DNA of 63,257 nucleotides from Chthoniobacter flavus. Its GTDB lineage: Bacteria; Verrucomicrobiota; Verrucomicrobiia; Chthoniobacterales; Terrimicrobiaceae. The notes beneath the pieces were generated by a model. It was not told the DNA's origin. It saw nothing but the letters and a program-made list of their open reading frames with translations, and did no database searches. The position numbers were made by a program, and so were the translations under genes. Shown piece by piece: positions 43,908 through 53,400 of the stretch (the first letter of the stretch is position 1; every line of letters starts with the position of its first letter). The stretch spans positions 1-63,257 of the forward strand of contig CAMCXK010000008.1 in NCBI GenBank assembly GCA_945883435.1, read 5' to 3'.

Positions 43908-45004
43908 GGCAAGGATCCGGAATCCCAGTCGGCGAGGAACTTCAGCAACTCGGCTTGCGAGGGACTGCGGGCGCTTCTCACAAAGAATCCGGACACGCCG
44001 CAGGCCAGCCGAAGGCAGGTCTCGGGATCGGCGCCGGCGGTCAATCCACGAATGTATCCGGCATTGAAGCGGTCGCCCGCGCCGGTGCTTTTCAAAGGCG
44101 CTTCACAAAACGGCCCCTCCACCTCCGCATTTCCCTGCGGCCCGGATTCCACGGCAAATCGCGTCCAGTGGATCACCACACGGGAAATCCCCAAAACCTC
44201 GCGCAGCTTCATGGCGAGAACGGCCGACTGGGCCGCATCCGCGGCTTCGGGGAGCTTGAGCAGGCGGGCCAGGATGTTCGCTTCGTTGCCGTTCAGTCCC
44301 AGGGTGACGTCGCCACAGGATTCGAGACGGGGGAGCAGGCGGGTCATTCCAAGAAGATCGGCCTCCGAGCGGCTGGAGGGATCGACCAGGTCGATAAAAA
44401 ACGGGGTGCGGTGCTCGAGCCGGCTGAAAACCTCCGCGGCGAGCAGGTCCCAAACACCGGTCATGTGCGGGTAAAGCGTCCAGTCGGTCAGGGCGATCAG
44501 CGCCGCATCCCGGCAACTCGCCGCATACTCTCCGTTTGCAAGGCGGGCCTGCACATCGGCCGGGGTGAATTCGGCCAGTTGGCGCACCGAACTGAACATG
44601 AGTTTTCCGTCGGAAAACTCGAATGCGATGGTCCGGCCGGGCTCGCGTCCCCAAGAAACACTTTTGCGGAAGCGGGCGAGAGTGGCGGAAAACGCGGGGT
44701 GCACCGGCTCGCCCAGCGTGGCATAGCAATCCACGGGATTTCCCAAGGCGGCCAGGCCGTCGCCAAGATTCACCGCACAGCCTCCGGGGTGGATGTCATG
44801 CACCACGATTTCGCGCAGGCTGCTGTGTCCGGCGGCGGCGGAAACCAGCGCTCCAAAAGTGGCGATGTCGGGAACCGGCGTGAAGGCCTCCAAGGACTGG
44901 CGCTCGGCGACAAGCGTGACCATTTCGTCCACGAATCCATCAAACCCGACGACCACGGAGCGCGGAGGCCGGGCCAGTGCCTGCTGGCAGGCGGCGCGGA
45001 TCAT
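43904..45004 (-). CDS. PfkB-family sugar kinase
   Basis: A 366-aa product from the ATG at 45004, located in the 4-bp overlap. The frame is open further upstream, but that part is another frame of the isomerase gene. The C-terminal PfkB signature is present (STGAGDRFNAG, catalytic Asp311), and the N-terminal strand VVVGFDGFVDEMV and the GGCAVNLGDGLAALG segment fit the sugar-binding lid region. The family phosphorylates sugars at O1 or O5/O6. Between an aldose-ketose isomerase and an aldolase, a ketose kinase making ketose-1-phosphate is the simplest role, but this is inference. Confidence 0.85.
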   Translation of the reverse strand: MIRAACQQALARPPRSVVVGFDGFVDEMVTLVAERQSLEAFTPVPDIATFGALVSAAAGHSSLREIVVHDIHPGGCAVNLGDGLAALGNPVDCYATLGEPVHPAFSATLARFRKSVSWGREPGRTIAFEFSDGKLMFSSVRQLAEFTPADVQARLANGEYAASCRDAALIALTDWTLYPHMTGVWDLLAAEVFSRLEHRTPFFIDLVDPSSRSEADLLGMTRLLPRLESCGDVTLGLNGNEANILARLLKLPEAADAAQSAVLAMKLREVLGISRVVIHWTRFAVESGPQGNAEVEGPFCEAPLKSTGAGDRFNAGYIRGLTAGADPETCLRLACGVSGFFVRSARSPSQAELLKFLADWDSGSLP

Positions 45005-45567
45005 CGATCGCTCACGAGCCGCACCACAGGCGCCTCGTCCTCCTCGATGTCGGGAAACCGGCCGATGTCGGGGTTCACGAAAAAATTGTCGTTCGCATCG
45101 TCGTTGGCCGTCGAGACCTCGCCGATCACGCATTCCTCCGAGTGGGCGGTGAAGGCATGGTAAAGACCGGGCTCCAACGTGATCCGCTCGCCGGAGGCGA
45201 GCACCAGAGGACGGCCGGAGACCACCGTGCGCATCGCACCATTCACCTTGGCCGAAAGGGCCTCGCCGTCGATCAACCGGGCATCCGGCCAGAGAGTGAT
45301 CGAAAGTTCGCCGCTGCGGCTGATGATATCCTCTTTCTTCTTCCGGTGGGTGTGGGCGGGCGTGACCATCCCGCGCCGCGCATACATGAGCTTTTCGCAA
45401 TACTCCGGTTCCTCGGCGAGGTTCACCAGGACGAGGCCGAAGCGGTCGACATCGCCCAATCCGAAGTCGGTGACATCCCAGCGGGGAGCGGGGGGGAGTG
45501 TCCAACCGGTGCGCGCAAAGGCACGGCTTGCGGCGCGGACGAGTTCATTGATCCGGCTGCGTTTCAT
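45001..45567 (-). CDS. Cupin-type D-lyxose ketol-isomerase
   Basis: A 188-aa product from the ATG at 45567, starting MKRSRINELV as is typical of the D-lyxose isomerase family. WDVTDFGLGD is another family landmark. The metal site is visible: His72 and His74 in HTHRKKKED, Glu79, and His137 in LEPGLYHAF. The enzyme interconverts D-lyxose and D-xylulose, and often D-mannose and D-fructose, with Mn or similar. It overlaps both neighbours by 4 bp. Its likely product would be the substrate of the adjacent PfkB kinase. The real sugar in this operon may differ. Confidence 0.87.
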   Translation of the reverse strand: MKRSRINELVRAASRAFARTGWTLPPAPRWDVTDFGLGDVDRFGLVLVNLAEEPEYCEKLMYARRGMVTPAHTHRKKKEDIISRSGELSITLWPDARLIDGEALSAKVNGAMRTVVSGRPLVLASGERITLEPGLYHAFTAHSEECVIGEVSTANDDANDNFFVNPDIGRFPDIEEDEAPVVRLVSDR

Positions 45568-46688
45568 AACGTGACCGCGGAGCGGGATTCGTGGGAGCGA
45601 AGGGCGGCATCGAACAGGCGGTGGCTGGCCACGGCCTCCGCCGGCGTGACGCAGGCGAAGCGGTCGCCCAGGGCCCCGGCCCGCTCGGCCAGAAACGCGG
45701 CCCACATTTGCTGAAAACAATCCGGGAACCCCGGTTCGAAGATGCCACCGGTGATCGTGGGAAACGGTCCGTGGAATCCCAGGTCGGTCCGCTGCCAGAG
45801 CTGGTCGCCGCCGCGCACGAACGTCCAGAGCGATTTGGGCTCCTTCGTGGAGTAGCGCACTCCGCCGTCGGTGCCGAGGATTTCGAGGAACCAGGAGTTT
45901 GTTTCCCCGGGCGCGAGGCGTTTCATCTCGAGACGCATGGGCACTTCGCGGCCCTCGATCTCCACCTCGGTGTGCAGCATCGCGTTGTCCCATGTGTCGC
46001 AAACCGCCATGCCGCCCTTGCCGTCTGGGCGTTCGGGATAGATGCTTTGAAGCTGGGAATACACGCGCTTGGGATACCAGCCGAGGCGGAATGGCACGTG
46101 CACGGCGTGCATGCCGAGGTCGCCCATGACGCCGATGGCCCCGCAGGATTTCACCTGGCGCTTCCAATTGGCCGGCTTGGATGGATCCAGATCGCTGCTG
46201 TGGTGGAATCCCGAAACAATTTGCAGGATTTTTCCGAACGACACTCCGCGGGCGAGTTGATAGGCCCGTTGCGGACCGGGGAGAAAGGGAAACTCGGAGC
46301 TGCAGCGCACGAAGCAGCCGGACTCCCGCGCGGCCGCCTCGATGCGCAGGGCCGCTTGCAGATCGATGCCGAACGGCTTTTCCGCAAACAGGTCTTTTCC
46401 CGCCGCGAGCACGTCAAGGTAGAGCGCCTCGTGCAAATGGTGCGGCACCGCGACATACACCACATCGACCTCCGGAGAGGCGAGGAGTTCGCGATGGTCG
46501 GCCGTGAGCAGACGCACCGAGGGGATCCTCCGGAACCATTCGCGCGGGGCCTCGCCGACATCACAGACCGCGGTGAGTTGCGCGTCCACCGGGTGGTTTT
46601 GCAAGGCAAACCACCGGGCCAGCGCGCTGGCGACCTCGCGGCCCATCAAGCCGCCCCCGATCACTCCGATGCGAACAGGTGCGCTCAT
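45564..46688 (-). CDS. Gfo/Idh/MocA family oxidoreductase
   Basis: A 374-aa protein with a Rossmann motif (IGVIGGGLMGREVA, residues 7-20), EKPFG at about 103-107, and GVMGDLGMHAVHVPF in the catalytic region. Second gene of the sugar operon, overlapping aldolase and isomerase genes by 4 bp. Probably an NAD(P)-dependent sugar or inositol-type dehydrogenase; it might feed an aldose into the isomerase, or handle a different sugar from the same polymer. Confidence 0.88.
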   Translation of the reverse strand: MSAPVRIGVIGGGLMGREVASALARWFALQNHPVDAQLTAVCDVGEAPREWFRRIPSVRLLTADHRELLASPEVDVVYVAVPHHLHEALYLDVLAAGKDLFAEKPFGIDLQAALRIEAAARESGCFVRCSSEFPFLPGPQRAYQLARGVSFGKILQIVSGFHHSSDLDPSKPANWKRQVKSCGAIGVMGDLGMHAVHVPFRLGWYPKRVYSQLQSIYPERPDGKGGMAVCDTWDNAMLHTEVEIEGREVPMRLEMKRLAPGETNSWFLEILGTDGGVRYSTKEPKSLWTFVRGGDQLWQRTDLGFHGPFPTITGGIFEPGFPDCFQQMWAAFLAERAGALGDRFACVTPAEAVASHRLFDAALRSHESRSAVTL

Positions 46689-47524
46689 GGTTGCTTGGAA
46701 AGATGGGATTTCGCCTCGGCGGCGGTGCGGCCTTCATGAACGATTGCCATGAGAGCGGCGACCATTCCCGGCGGGTTCGGATGTTGCACCACATTCCGTC
46801 CGTAAACGATGCCCGCGACCCCCTGGGCCATGAGTGCCTCGGTGCGGGTGAGAATTTCATCGTCGGAAGCGCGCCCGCCCCCCCGCACGAGCACCGGCAC
46901 ATCGCCCGCCGCCTCGACCACCTTGTGGTAAAGCGACGGGTCGTCGGTGGGATCGGCCTTGATGACATCGGCCCCGAGTTCCACCGCCTGACGGACGAGG
47001 TGAACGATCTTTTGCAGGTCGCCGTCCACCATGTAGCCGCCGGCTTCGCTGTTGGGACGGAAGACGAGGGGCTCGACCATCATGGGCATGGCGAGTTGGT
47101 CGCACTCGATTTTCAAGCGGCCGATGTTTGCGATGCACTGGTTGGTGGCCTCGCAAGCTCCGGGAATCTGGAAAAGGTTCACACACACGCAGGCCGCGTC
47201 CAAGCGCACCGCCTGCAGCGCGGGTTCGGCGATCATCGCGCTCAGCGGGTGCGTCGGCAGAACCCGGTCATACACATTCGCCGTGTCCGTTCGCAGGACC
47301 AGCGACGGCTTTTGGCGGCCGGGAATGGATTGCAAATGCCGGGCCTGGCCAACCGTGAGCTGAATGGCATCCGGCCCGGCTTCGACGACGGTCTGGACGG
47401 CCCGGCGGATGTTTTCGATGCCGGTGAGAAATCCGGGCTGGTTGAAAAATCCATGGTCGATCGCGACATCGAAGCAGCGTCCGGAGCGGGAATTGAAAAG
47501 GCGGTTGAGTCGATAGGTTTTCAT
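46685..47524 (-). CDS. Class I (DhnA/DeoC/LacD-like) aldolase
   Basis: A 279-aa beta/alpha-barrel protein. VAIDHGF (residues 20-26) and GADVIKADPTDD with the Schiff-base candidate Lys189 are the class I DhnA-type fructose-bisphosphate aldolase pattern; VPVLVRGGG and GIVYGRNVVQHPNP form the phosphate-binding end. It would cleave a phosphorylated ketose into dihydroxyacetone phosphate and an aldehyde. First gene of the seven-gene operon. The start codon is directly preceded by a hairpin (47525-47547) and lacks a visible Shine-Dalgarno. Confidence 0.85.
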   Translation of the reverse strand: MKTYRLNRLFNSRSGRCFDVAIDHGFFNQPGFLTGIENIRRAVQTVVEAGPDAIQLTVGQARHLQSIPGRQKPSLVLRTDTANVYDRVLPTHPLSAMIAEPALQAVRLDAACVCVNLFQIPGACEATNQCIANIGRLKIECDQLAMPMMVEPLVFRPNSEAGGYMVDGDLQKIVHLVRQAVELGADVIKADPTDDPSLYHKVVEAAGDVPVLVRGGGRASDDEILTRTEALMAQGVAGIVYGRNVVQHPNPPGMVAALMAIVHEGRTAAEAKSHLSKQP

Positions 47525-47547
47525 GAGTGGGCCGGATGGCCCCGCTC
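47525..47547 (-). promoter_or_regulatory. Hairpin abutting the aldolase start codon
   Basis: On the minus strand GAG, GGGCC-type stem bases, a short ATCC loop, GGCCC and CTC fold back just before the ATG at 47524. It could control translation of the first gene in the sugar operon, or mark the 3' end of the pilin transcript, whose last stop is 86 nt upstream. Confidence 0.4.
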
Positions 47548-47632
47548 AATCACTACCGGAAACCACCCTTTTGCAGGAAGGGAGCTTTGCGGTCTTTTCT
47601 CGTCGTGTTCTGCGGCAGTTTCCACCGCGTGC

Positions 47633-49717
47633 TCAATCCGTGTGAAAACTCCACTCCGCCTCGTCGGCCGGAATCGGCAAGATCGCCGCAAATCCGCATT
47701 CCTTGCCCTCCGCAGGGGGCGTGGGCGAGAGATACTCCGGCAAGCTTTCAGCGGTAGTAACGGGCGGCGGCGGTCCCTCCAGCGAGTGGGTGCCCACACA
47801 TAAGACCGCCCCCCCGGCGAGAGTGGCAAGATGGTCCACATCGCCTTTGCCCGCGCTCAAGTAGGTGCTGTAATGCGGTGCGGTGAGGTCCGGTTTCAGC
47901 ACCGCCAGCATGGGGTGACCGCCGAATTCATGCACCACCGGCAAGAAGGCGTTCACGGTCGTCGGGAAGGAAATGGTGGTTCCTCCGGCGACTACGACTT
48001 TCCCGTCGCCCGCGACCTCCATATCGGCCACGCTCGCGCTGTTGATGTCCGGCCAGCGCTTGTTGGGCGAGTTGGGCATGCGCGAGTGGATATAGGTCGA
48101 GTTTTTTAAGCGCCCGGTGGCGGCATCGACTCTCCCGATCCACGGGATTTTGATATTGCCGTTGGTGCCAGTGAATTTGGTCAACCAGCCGTCCGGGGCG
48201 AGCAGGAGGGTTTTCACATTGTTGCCGTGCTGCCAATAACACACGAGCACATCGCCATTCGTGGGATCAATGTCGAGCGCTTGGGTTTTTTGATCGGGCT
48301 CGCTCAGAAGGCCGTTGAGGAAAGTATTTGTCCAAAGCAACTTTCCATCGGGCGAGAATTTCAGTAGGAACGGATCGAAATCCGGGAAGCCCATATGGAA
48401 TGGAATCGTGCCCGACACATAGAGATTGCCCTCGCGGTCGATGGCGAGCGCCTCGGGCTTGAGGTCCGCGCCGCGAATCGGATTTTTTCCCGATTTCACA
48501 TTTGTCCATTCGATCGACTGCCCTGCATTGCGTTCGCTCCCCCAAGGACCGAGCGGGGTGGCGGTATCGGGGAGGGTCTCCGCCTTGCGTGCCCAGATGG
48601 CGAAGGGGCCGTCGGCCAGAGTCGGGGAGGAAAAATCCAGCTTCATTCGCCGCGTCGGGCCATCCGGGGCGGCAGGGAAGGTGCGCTCGAAGTGCCCCTC
48701 GGAGAAAAAACGCGCGAGGTAGCCGCCTCCGCTGCGCCCGGAGGGGAATCGCAAGGTCGCCGGTCGATTGGCCGCATCCACCGCAAAGTCTCCCACCTCG
48801 ACGCTCAGGGGAATCACGCGTTCGATGGATTGCAGATTCGGCGCCATCCGCACGAGGCAGCGGGCGGCTTTGGGAGCATCCTTCCCTCCCAAGTTTGCCC
48901 CCACTTGCTCGGTGAGCACCCACAGAGCACCGCCGGGGGCTTCGCGAACGAGTTTGATGCGGCCTAGTTCCTCGGGCGCAAAGACCACGCCGTCCTTCAC
49001 CTCGCGGCCATTCGCGGAAAGGCGCAAGAGGAAGGGCAGGGGAGTGCCTTCCGTGGAAGTGCTCGGAGCTGCGCCTTGCCATCCACGCACCCGTGGCCAA
49101 CCGACTGGCGGTGGACATTCTCCCGCCAGGACGATGTCCCCGCCCTCGATCCGTGCCAGAGAGTGGATTTTCACGCCGGCAGGCAGCCACCCCCACACGG
49201 GGCTGGAATTTTCGCGGCTTGTGAAGGCCGGGCGCGCGGGAGTTGCGGAGGTTGGCATGCCGGATTCCTTGGTTTCCAAGGCCACTTCCTCCTCCGGGCT
49301 GGCTTCCGAGTTCAGAGGAGCCGCTTCCTTCGCCTCATCGGCTTTGCGCTGGGCCCCAGCCATCGTCCACGCTTCATGATCCTGGGCCGTGGCGGGCTTC
49401 AAGTCGGCCAGCCGCACTTTTCCTCCCGGACGGTCTTCCAAGCTGCTTCCGACTTCGGCAAAGTCTCCGTGCAACATCCGGATCCGCACCACCTCGCCCG
49501 GATCGGATTTTCGAATTACCACATCGGTGGGCGACAGGATATCCGCCTCGCCGGTGAAGGAGGCGTATTGACCGCGTTTCCAGTCGGCTTGCGCCAGAAG
49601 GGCCGGCGCAAAAACCACCGCCAGCAGGATCGCGAGAAGACAGCGCTTCCCGTAGCGGAACAGGGAACCTGTTTCGTTCGCTTCAGTTTGATGAAAACAA
49701 CCCGTTCGGTAGCGCAT
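47633..49717 (-). CDS. Secreted beta-propeller-like protein in the pilin operon
   Basis: A 694-aa protein with a membrane/signal segment at about 27-42 (LLAILLAVVFAPALLAQ). The preceding N-terminal region contains a C-type REP hairpin in frame (NETGSLFRYGKR). The body from about 165 has repeats of the NHL/SBBP style: EALAIDREGNLYVSGTIPF, LLKFSPDGKLLWT and VADMEVAGDGKVVVAGG. It starts 5 nt after the stop of the cassette D gene, so it belongs to the same operon. It may be a cell-surface component linked to the pseudopili. Function is not known; no catalytic motif is visible. Confidence 0.72.
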   Translation of the reverse strand: MRYRTGCFHQTEANETGSLFRYGKRCLLAILLAVVFAPALLAQADWKRGQYASFTGEADILSPTDVVIRKSDPGEVVRIRMLHGDFAEVGSSLEDRPGGKVRLADLKPATAQDHEAWTMAGAQRKADEAKEAAPLNSEASPEEEVALETKESGMPTSATPARPAFTSRENSSPVWGWLPAGVKIHSLARIEGGDIVLAGECPPPVGWPRVRGWQGAAPSTSTEGTPLPFLLRLSANGREVKDGVVFAPEELGRIKLVREAPGGALWVLTEQVGANLGGKDAPKAARCLVRMAPNLQSIERVIPLSVEVGDFAVDAANRPATLRFPSGRSGGGYLARFFSEGHFERTFPAAPDGPTRRMKLDFSSPTLADGPFAIWARKAETLPDTATPLGPWGSERNAGQSIEWTNVKSGKNPIRGADLKPEALAIDREGNLYVSGTIPFHMGFPDFDPFLLKFSPDGKLLWTNTFLNGLLSEPDQKTQALDIDPTNGDVLVCYWQHGNNVKTLLLAPDGWLTKFTGTNGNIKIPWIGRVDAATGRLKNSTYIHSRMPNSPNKRWPDINSASVADMEVAGDGKVVVAGGTTISFPTTVNAFLPVVHEFGGHPMLAVLKPDLTAPHYSTYLSAGKGDVDHLATLAGGAVLCVGTHSLEGPPPPVTTAESLPEYLSPTPPAEGKECGFAAILPIPADEAEWSFHTD
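49652..49676 (+). repeat. C-type REP hairpin inside a coding leader
   Basis: GTAG head, arm CGGAACAGG, loop GAA, arm CCTGTTTCG. It lies in the signal-peptide region of the gene at 47633-49717, on the opposite strand. It is not paired with another hairpin. Confidence 0.82.
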
Positions 49718-49722
49718 AGAGA

Positions 49723-50484
49723 TCAGGGACGATAGACACGGGGGATCGTATTGATCGGGTCGATGGCGACCGTGGCGAAATTCGGCGGCAATCCGCTCAC
49801 GCTCCCACCAGATGCCGGGCCGGACTCCGGCACAAAAGTGACGGCATTTTGGTCTTGGGATGTCACCACGGAGCCGGAGGGCGTGAGAAGCACATCGGCG
49901 TAGGTTTTGCTATTGGTGGTTCCCGTGTGCCGTGTGAGCAAGCCGGAGAACGTCGCGCTGTTCGTGGCCACGATGCCGGTGGGAAGATTCTTGATTTTGT
50001 CCACCGCCTGCCAGCTGTTCCTGTCGGCCAGATCTTTCTGCTCCCAGAGTTGGTAAGAGCGAAAGTTGGCTCCATCCTGCCAAAAACGGATGGCCACTTG
50101 ACGGTTGAAGGTGCTGGCGCGTTGGCGCGCGAGGTTGACGGTGCCGGCGAATTCCTCCGAAGCCGCGGTGAGGTTTGTGCCGCCGGAAATGCCCCGCATG
50201 GCCGGGACCAACAGAACCGCCATCATTGCGATGATGCCGATGACCACCAGAAGTTCGAGGAGGGAAAACGCCGCCTTGGCGTCTGCGGAAAGGCGCCGAA
50301 ATTTCTTCGAAATTCCGCTACTCGGAAAGCCCGTAGCGGAAATCGGAACGATTTTCGAGGAAAGTCGATCCTGTGGTCCGAAGTAACGTGGAAGCCAATG
50401 CGCGGCCTGCCGTCGAAATTTCTTCGAAATTCCGCTACGCGGGATGCAACTCGCCGACGAAATCCGAACGATTTTCGTAGTCAT
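49723..50484 (-). CDS. Verru_Chthon cassette protein D, prepilin-type, with REP-derived leader
   Basis: A 253-aa product from the ATG at 50484, 7 nt after the stop of the cassette A gene. The mature part begins FSLLELLVVIG, a type IV prepilin N-terminal helix, with the predicted cut between Ala72 and Phe73. The leader is thus about 72 residues, far longer than the usual 5-30, and is largely encoded by three intact REP hairpins and a decayed one (50297-50478; SGISKKFRR twice, SSKIVPISATG). The C-terminal body resembles cassette D pseudopilins. Whether peptidase accepts the long leader is unknown; no alternative ATG lies closer to the helix. Confidence 0.8.
   Translation of the reverse strand: MTTKIVRISSASCIPRSGISKKFRRQAAHWLPRYFGPQDRLSSKIVPISATGFPSSGISKKFRRLSADAKAAFSLLELLVVIGIIAMMAVLLVPAMRGISGGTNLTAASEEFAGTVNLARQRASTFNRQVAIRFWQDGANFRSYQLWEQKDLADRNSWQAVDKIKNLPTGIVATNSATFSGLLTRHTGTTNSKTYADVLLTPSGSVVTSQDQNAVTFVPESGPASGGSVSGLPPNFATVAIDPINTIPRVYRP
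50297..50478. repeat. REP cluster 7 inside the cassette D leader
   Basis: Inverted relative to the others: A on minus at 50297-50321, B on plus at 50333-50357, A on minus at 50414-50438, and a decayed B at about 50457-50478. The unit 50333-50438 is 106 bp with a 56-nt spacer. All lie in the coding sequence of the preceding gene entry and keep its frame open. Confidence 0.87.
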
Positions 50485-50491
50485 CTCTTTT

Positions 50492-53400
50492 TCAAGGCGC
50501 GAATTGTTTCTGGGAAAGCACCCGCCAGCGGTAGAATTTATCGATCGGATCATAGTTGCTCGACAAATTCACCTGCGTATAATCGGGAATATTTTGCGCA
50601 TTCGGGTCCAGGAAGCGCTCGATCGTCGTAGACCCCCGGTATTCGCCCACGACCTGATCCCGCGCTTCGTCCCACTCCGCCCAATTGCGTCCTGGACGCG
50701 GCGGTTGCCGCAACGCTTGCACCCGGTAATGCACGGTGAAGGTATTCGACTTCGTTGTTACGCGGGAGAGCAGGGCGGTGTAAGGTTGCTCGCGGAGCGT
50801 GTCGGAGGTGGCACGGTTGGTATTCCACCAACTCGACACATTAGTGGCTGTGCGGCCTCTTGGAACCAGTGGAATTTCACTGACTGCGGAGGCCGAAGGA
50901 TAAATCTCACCATCGGTAAACTGCTGATTCAAAGCCTTGATCGTTTCGTCCCTGTCCACATCAAAACGGATGGTTGGTTCGATGAGTGTTCGTCCGGCAT
51001 TGTTCATTTTGTAAGTCTTTGGCCGGCCGCTATGAAGTGAGGTTGTGGAATAATTGGGAAGGCTGTCGTCAATTGCGCCAACCATGAGGGCCTTGAGAGC
51101 TCCTCGCAAAGCCGTGGTCCTTTCCAAATTAGTGAACGGAAGCATTTGTGCATTCAAGTTGACTTTGCCCGCGGTTGAAAGCGGGTCGCTGATGGGATAC
51201 GGATCCGCAACGGGCATCCAAAAGTTATCCAAGAAAAGATGGTCGCGTGGCGAAGCAAATCCAGGGTGACCTGAAGCCGCGCTTGGAGAGGGGTTGAAGA
51301 GCAAAGATTGCCATCCTTGAGGTGTGCCTGCGTTGTCCGTGGTTAAGATACTTCCCAAGAAACCTCCAGAAGGCACACTACGATTAGGTTCATAGGATTT
51401 GCCAGTTTCAACATATCGCACCTGTTGCGCATCAATAAAACCATAATATCCACCTAATATTGTGCTTGCAGATCCGCTGTCTGGCGAATGAAGGTAGGCG
51501 CCATCTGGGTTGGAGCCCACTCCACTGGCCCAATCGCCAGATTTGTTACCGGCCATGAAGACGCCCTGCTGATCGAGTGTTAATAGCGGGCGCGCATAGA
51601 TGCCGAAAGCGATCCCAGAGATTAATGTGCTGGGAGAGTTGTTTGAGACGTCCACAAGTCGACTCAAGCTATTCCCATTTGTGGCCATCCTCCATCCAAT
51701 ATCACCTTGATAACCATATTGATTGGCGCGGTAGGAATCGCATTGCAAAGTATGTCCAAACCTTCCTCGAAATGCCGGGCCATTGGGACCCAAAGAGTAG
51801 GCAGAATTGCCCGGAAGTTGTTGGGTGCATTGTCCGTAGTCGGTGCCGGGGGCGAACCAAGCCTCTGGAACGGTTGTTTGCAAAGCAAGCAACCTTAAGT
51901 CGCCGCGGGTGGGGCCACTGGCCGAAGTGTCCAAGCGCATGGAAAGAACGACATCGCCTGGACGAATGATGTTGCTGGTAAACTTTTGGCCGTTGCCGTT
52001 GCCACGCATCCGCTTCCAAAGGGCCAAGGTGTTACCCCGACTAAAATCATCAAGCCCACCATCATCGCCCCAGATTTGGGGCCGGATTGGGAATTTGAAT
52101 GTTGCATCTTTTGTCTGCCGTGTAGAACCCCCGTCTGATGCGGATCCATCAACAATTGTTCCTCCAGATCCTTGGGAATTTGTAAAATACGTTAACGCAC
52201 CGCCTCGTTCCCAGCGCACGCCTTCAGTAAGATGCTGAGGCACGGCCAGTGAGGAAACTGATGGAAAACGAAGATTGATTGTCTGATAAACATCAGCGGA
52301 CTCGGGGGCGGCGGCAGTTCCCCACCCCTTGAGCCTAAGGCGCACTAATGCGCCCTCAAAGTTCATAGTCATTCCAGTGACTGGAATCTCTTCAGAAACA
52401 AATGGGTAGTTCGAGTCGATGTGTGCTGTTGCTGTCGAGTCGGGAAACTTAATAGGGTTAATGGAATTGTTTGGTCCCCAACTCGCGAACATATCCTTAA
52501 AAAGAATTGGACTATAAATCGATTGAGAACCGGCGCAGACAAACTGATACTGGTGGCTTGGAAATGACGATGACAGTGCCGCATTCATGCGGTGGTTAAC
52601 CATTCCTCCAAAACGGGAGACTGCAGTTACACGAAAGAGGGAGGTGCCGTTAATTTTCAAATCGTTTCCTCCCAAAAGCTCCATCTGCATGCCCGGCGCG
52701 TTGATTAATGGAGTAGGGTTAGCATTAAATAATTGTGGCAAAAGAAAAGCTCGAACTTTATTAGTCTGCTGACCCGTGATGTTCCCTGAAGCCACAGACA
52801 AATTATTGATTGCATTAACACTCCACCCACTGGCGTTCGAGCGTATACGAAAGTTATCATAAAAACTAGTGGTCGTGTAACCTGTAGAAATACTTAAATT
52901 GTCTGCTGTGCTTATTGTTACTATCGTAGTTGCATTGATTGAAATGCCGTCGAGAGTTGCATTGCCGGCAGTTTTCTTCAGTTCACCAGATTCGAGAGTA
53001 TAACTCACTGAATCACCATTGCTTTGTTCCCTAAATCCTCCCGTAAATTCAAAGCTAGCTCCTGCGGTTGCTTCCAGTTTTCCAAAACTACCTACAAGGG
53101 TAAGTTTATCTGTGTTCGAGGAGGTATCGCCACTGTCAGCAATTCCCGGATTAAATGCAAACTCCAGTTTGGAATTTGTAGCATAAATATTCTGAATCTC
53201 ACTTGCCATGAATATAATCGGAACTTCAGTAACATGAAAAGTTGCTCCCGCACCTTTGGATTCGGGACTATCTGCAAGTTGAGCAGGCAGAACGTAACCC
53301 CTCGGTCCTGAACCATGGTCTTCATTCTCGTTCGGGGCCAATTTTTTTCGTGGGTTAATGAATGAGGCGGCGAAGCGAACGGCTTCACTTCCGAGGCTCA

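Noticed and set aside
43904-45505. Longer start for the PfkB kinase at 45505
   Set aside because: The added N-terminus is a shadow of the isomerase gene; the ATG at 45004 gives the normal length and a 4-bp overlap.
45001-46167. Longer start for the isomerase gene at 46167
   Set aside because: The extra 200 codons overlap the oxidoreductase in another frame; the family start is MKRS at 45567 in a 4-bp overlap.
49723-50553. Start of cassette D at 50553
   Set aside because: It would overlap the end of cassette A by about 60 nt; the ATG at 50484 lies 7 nt after the A stop.
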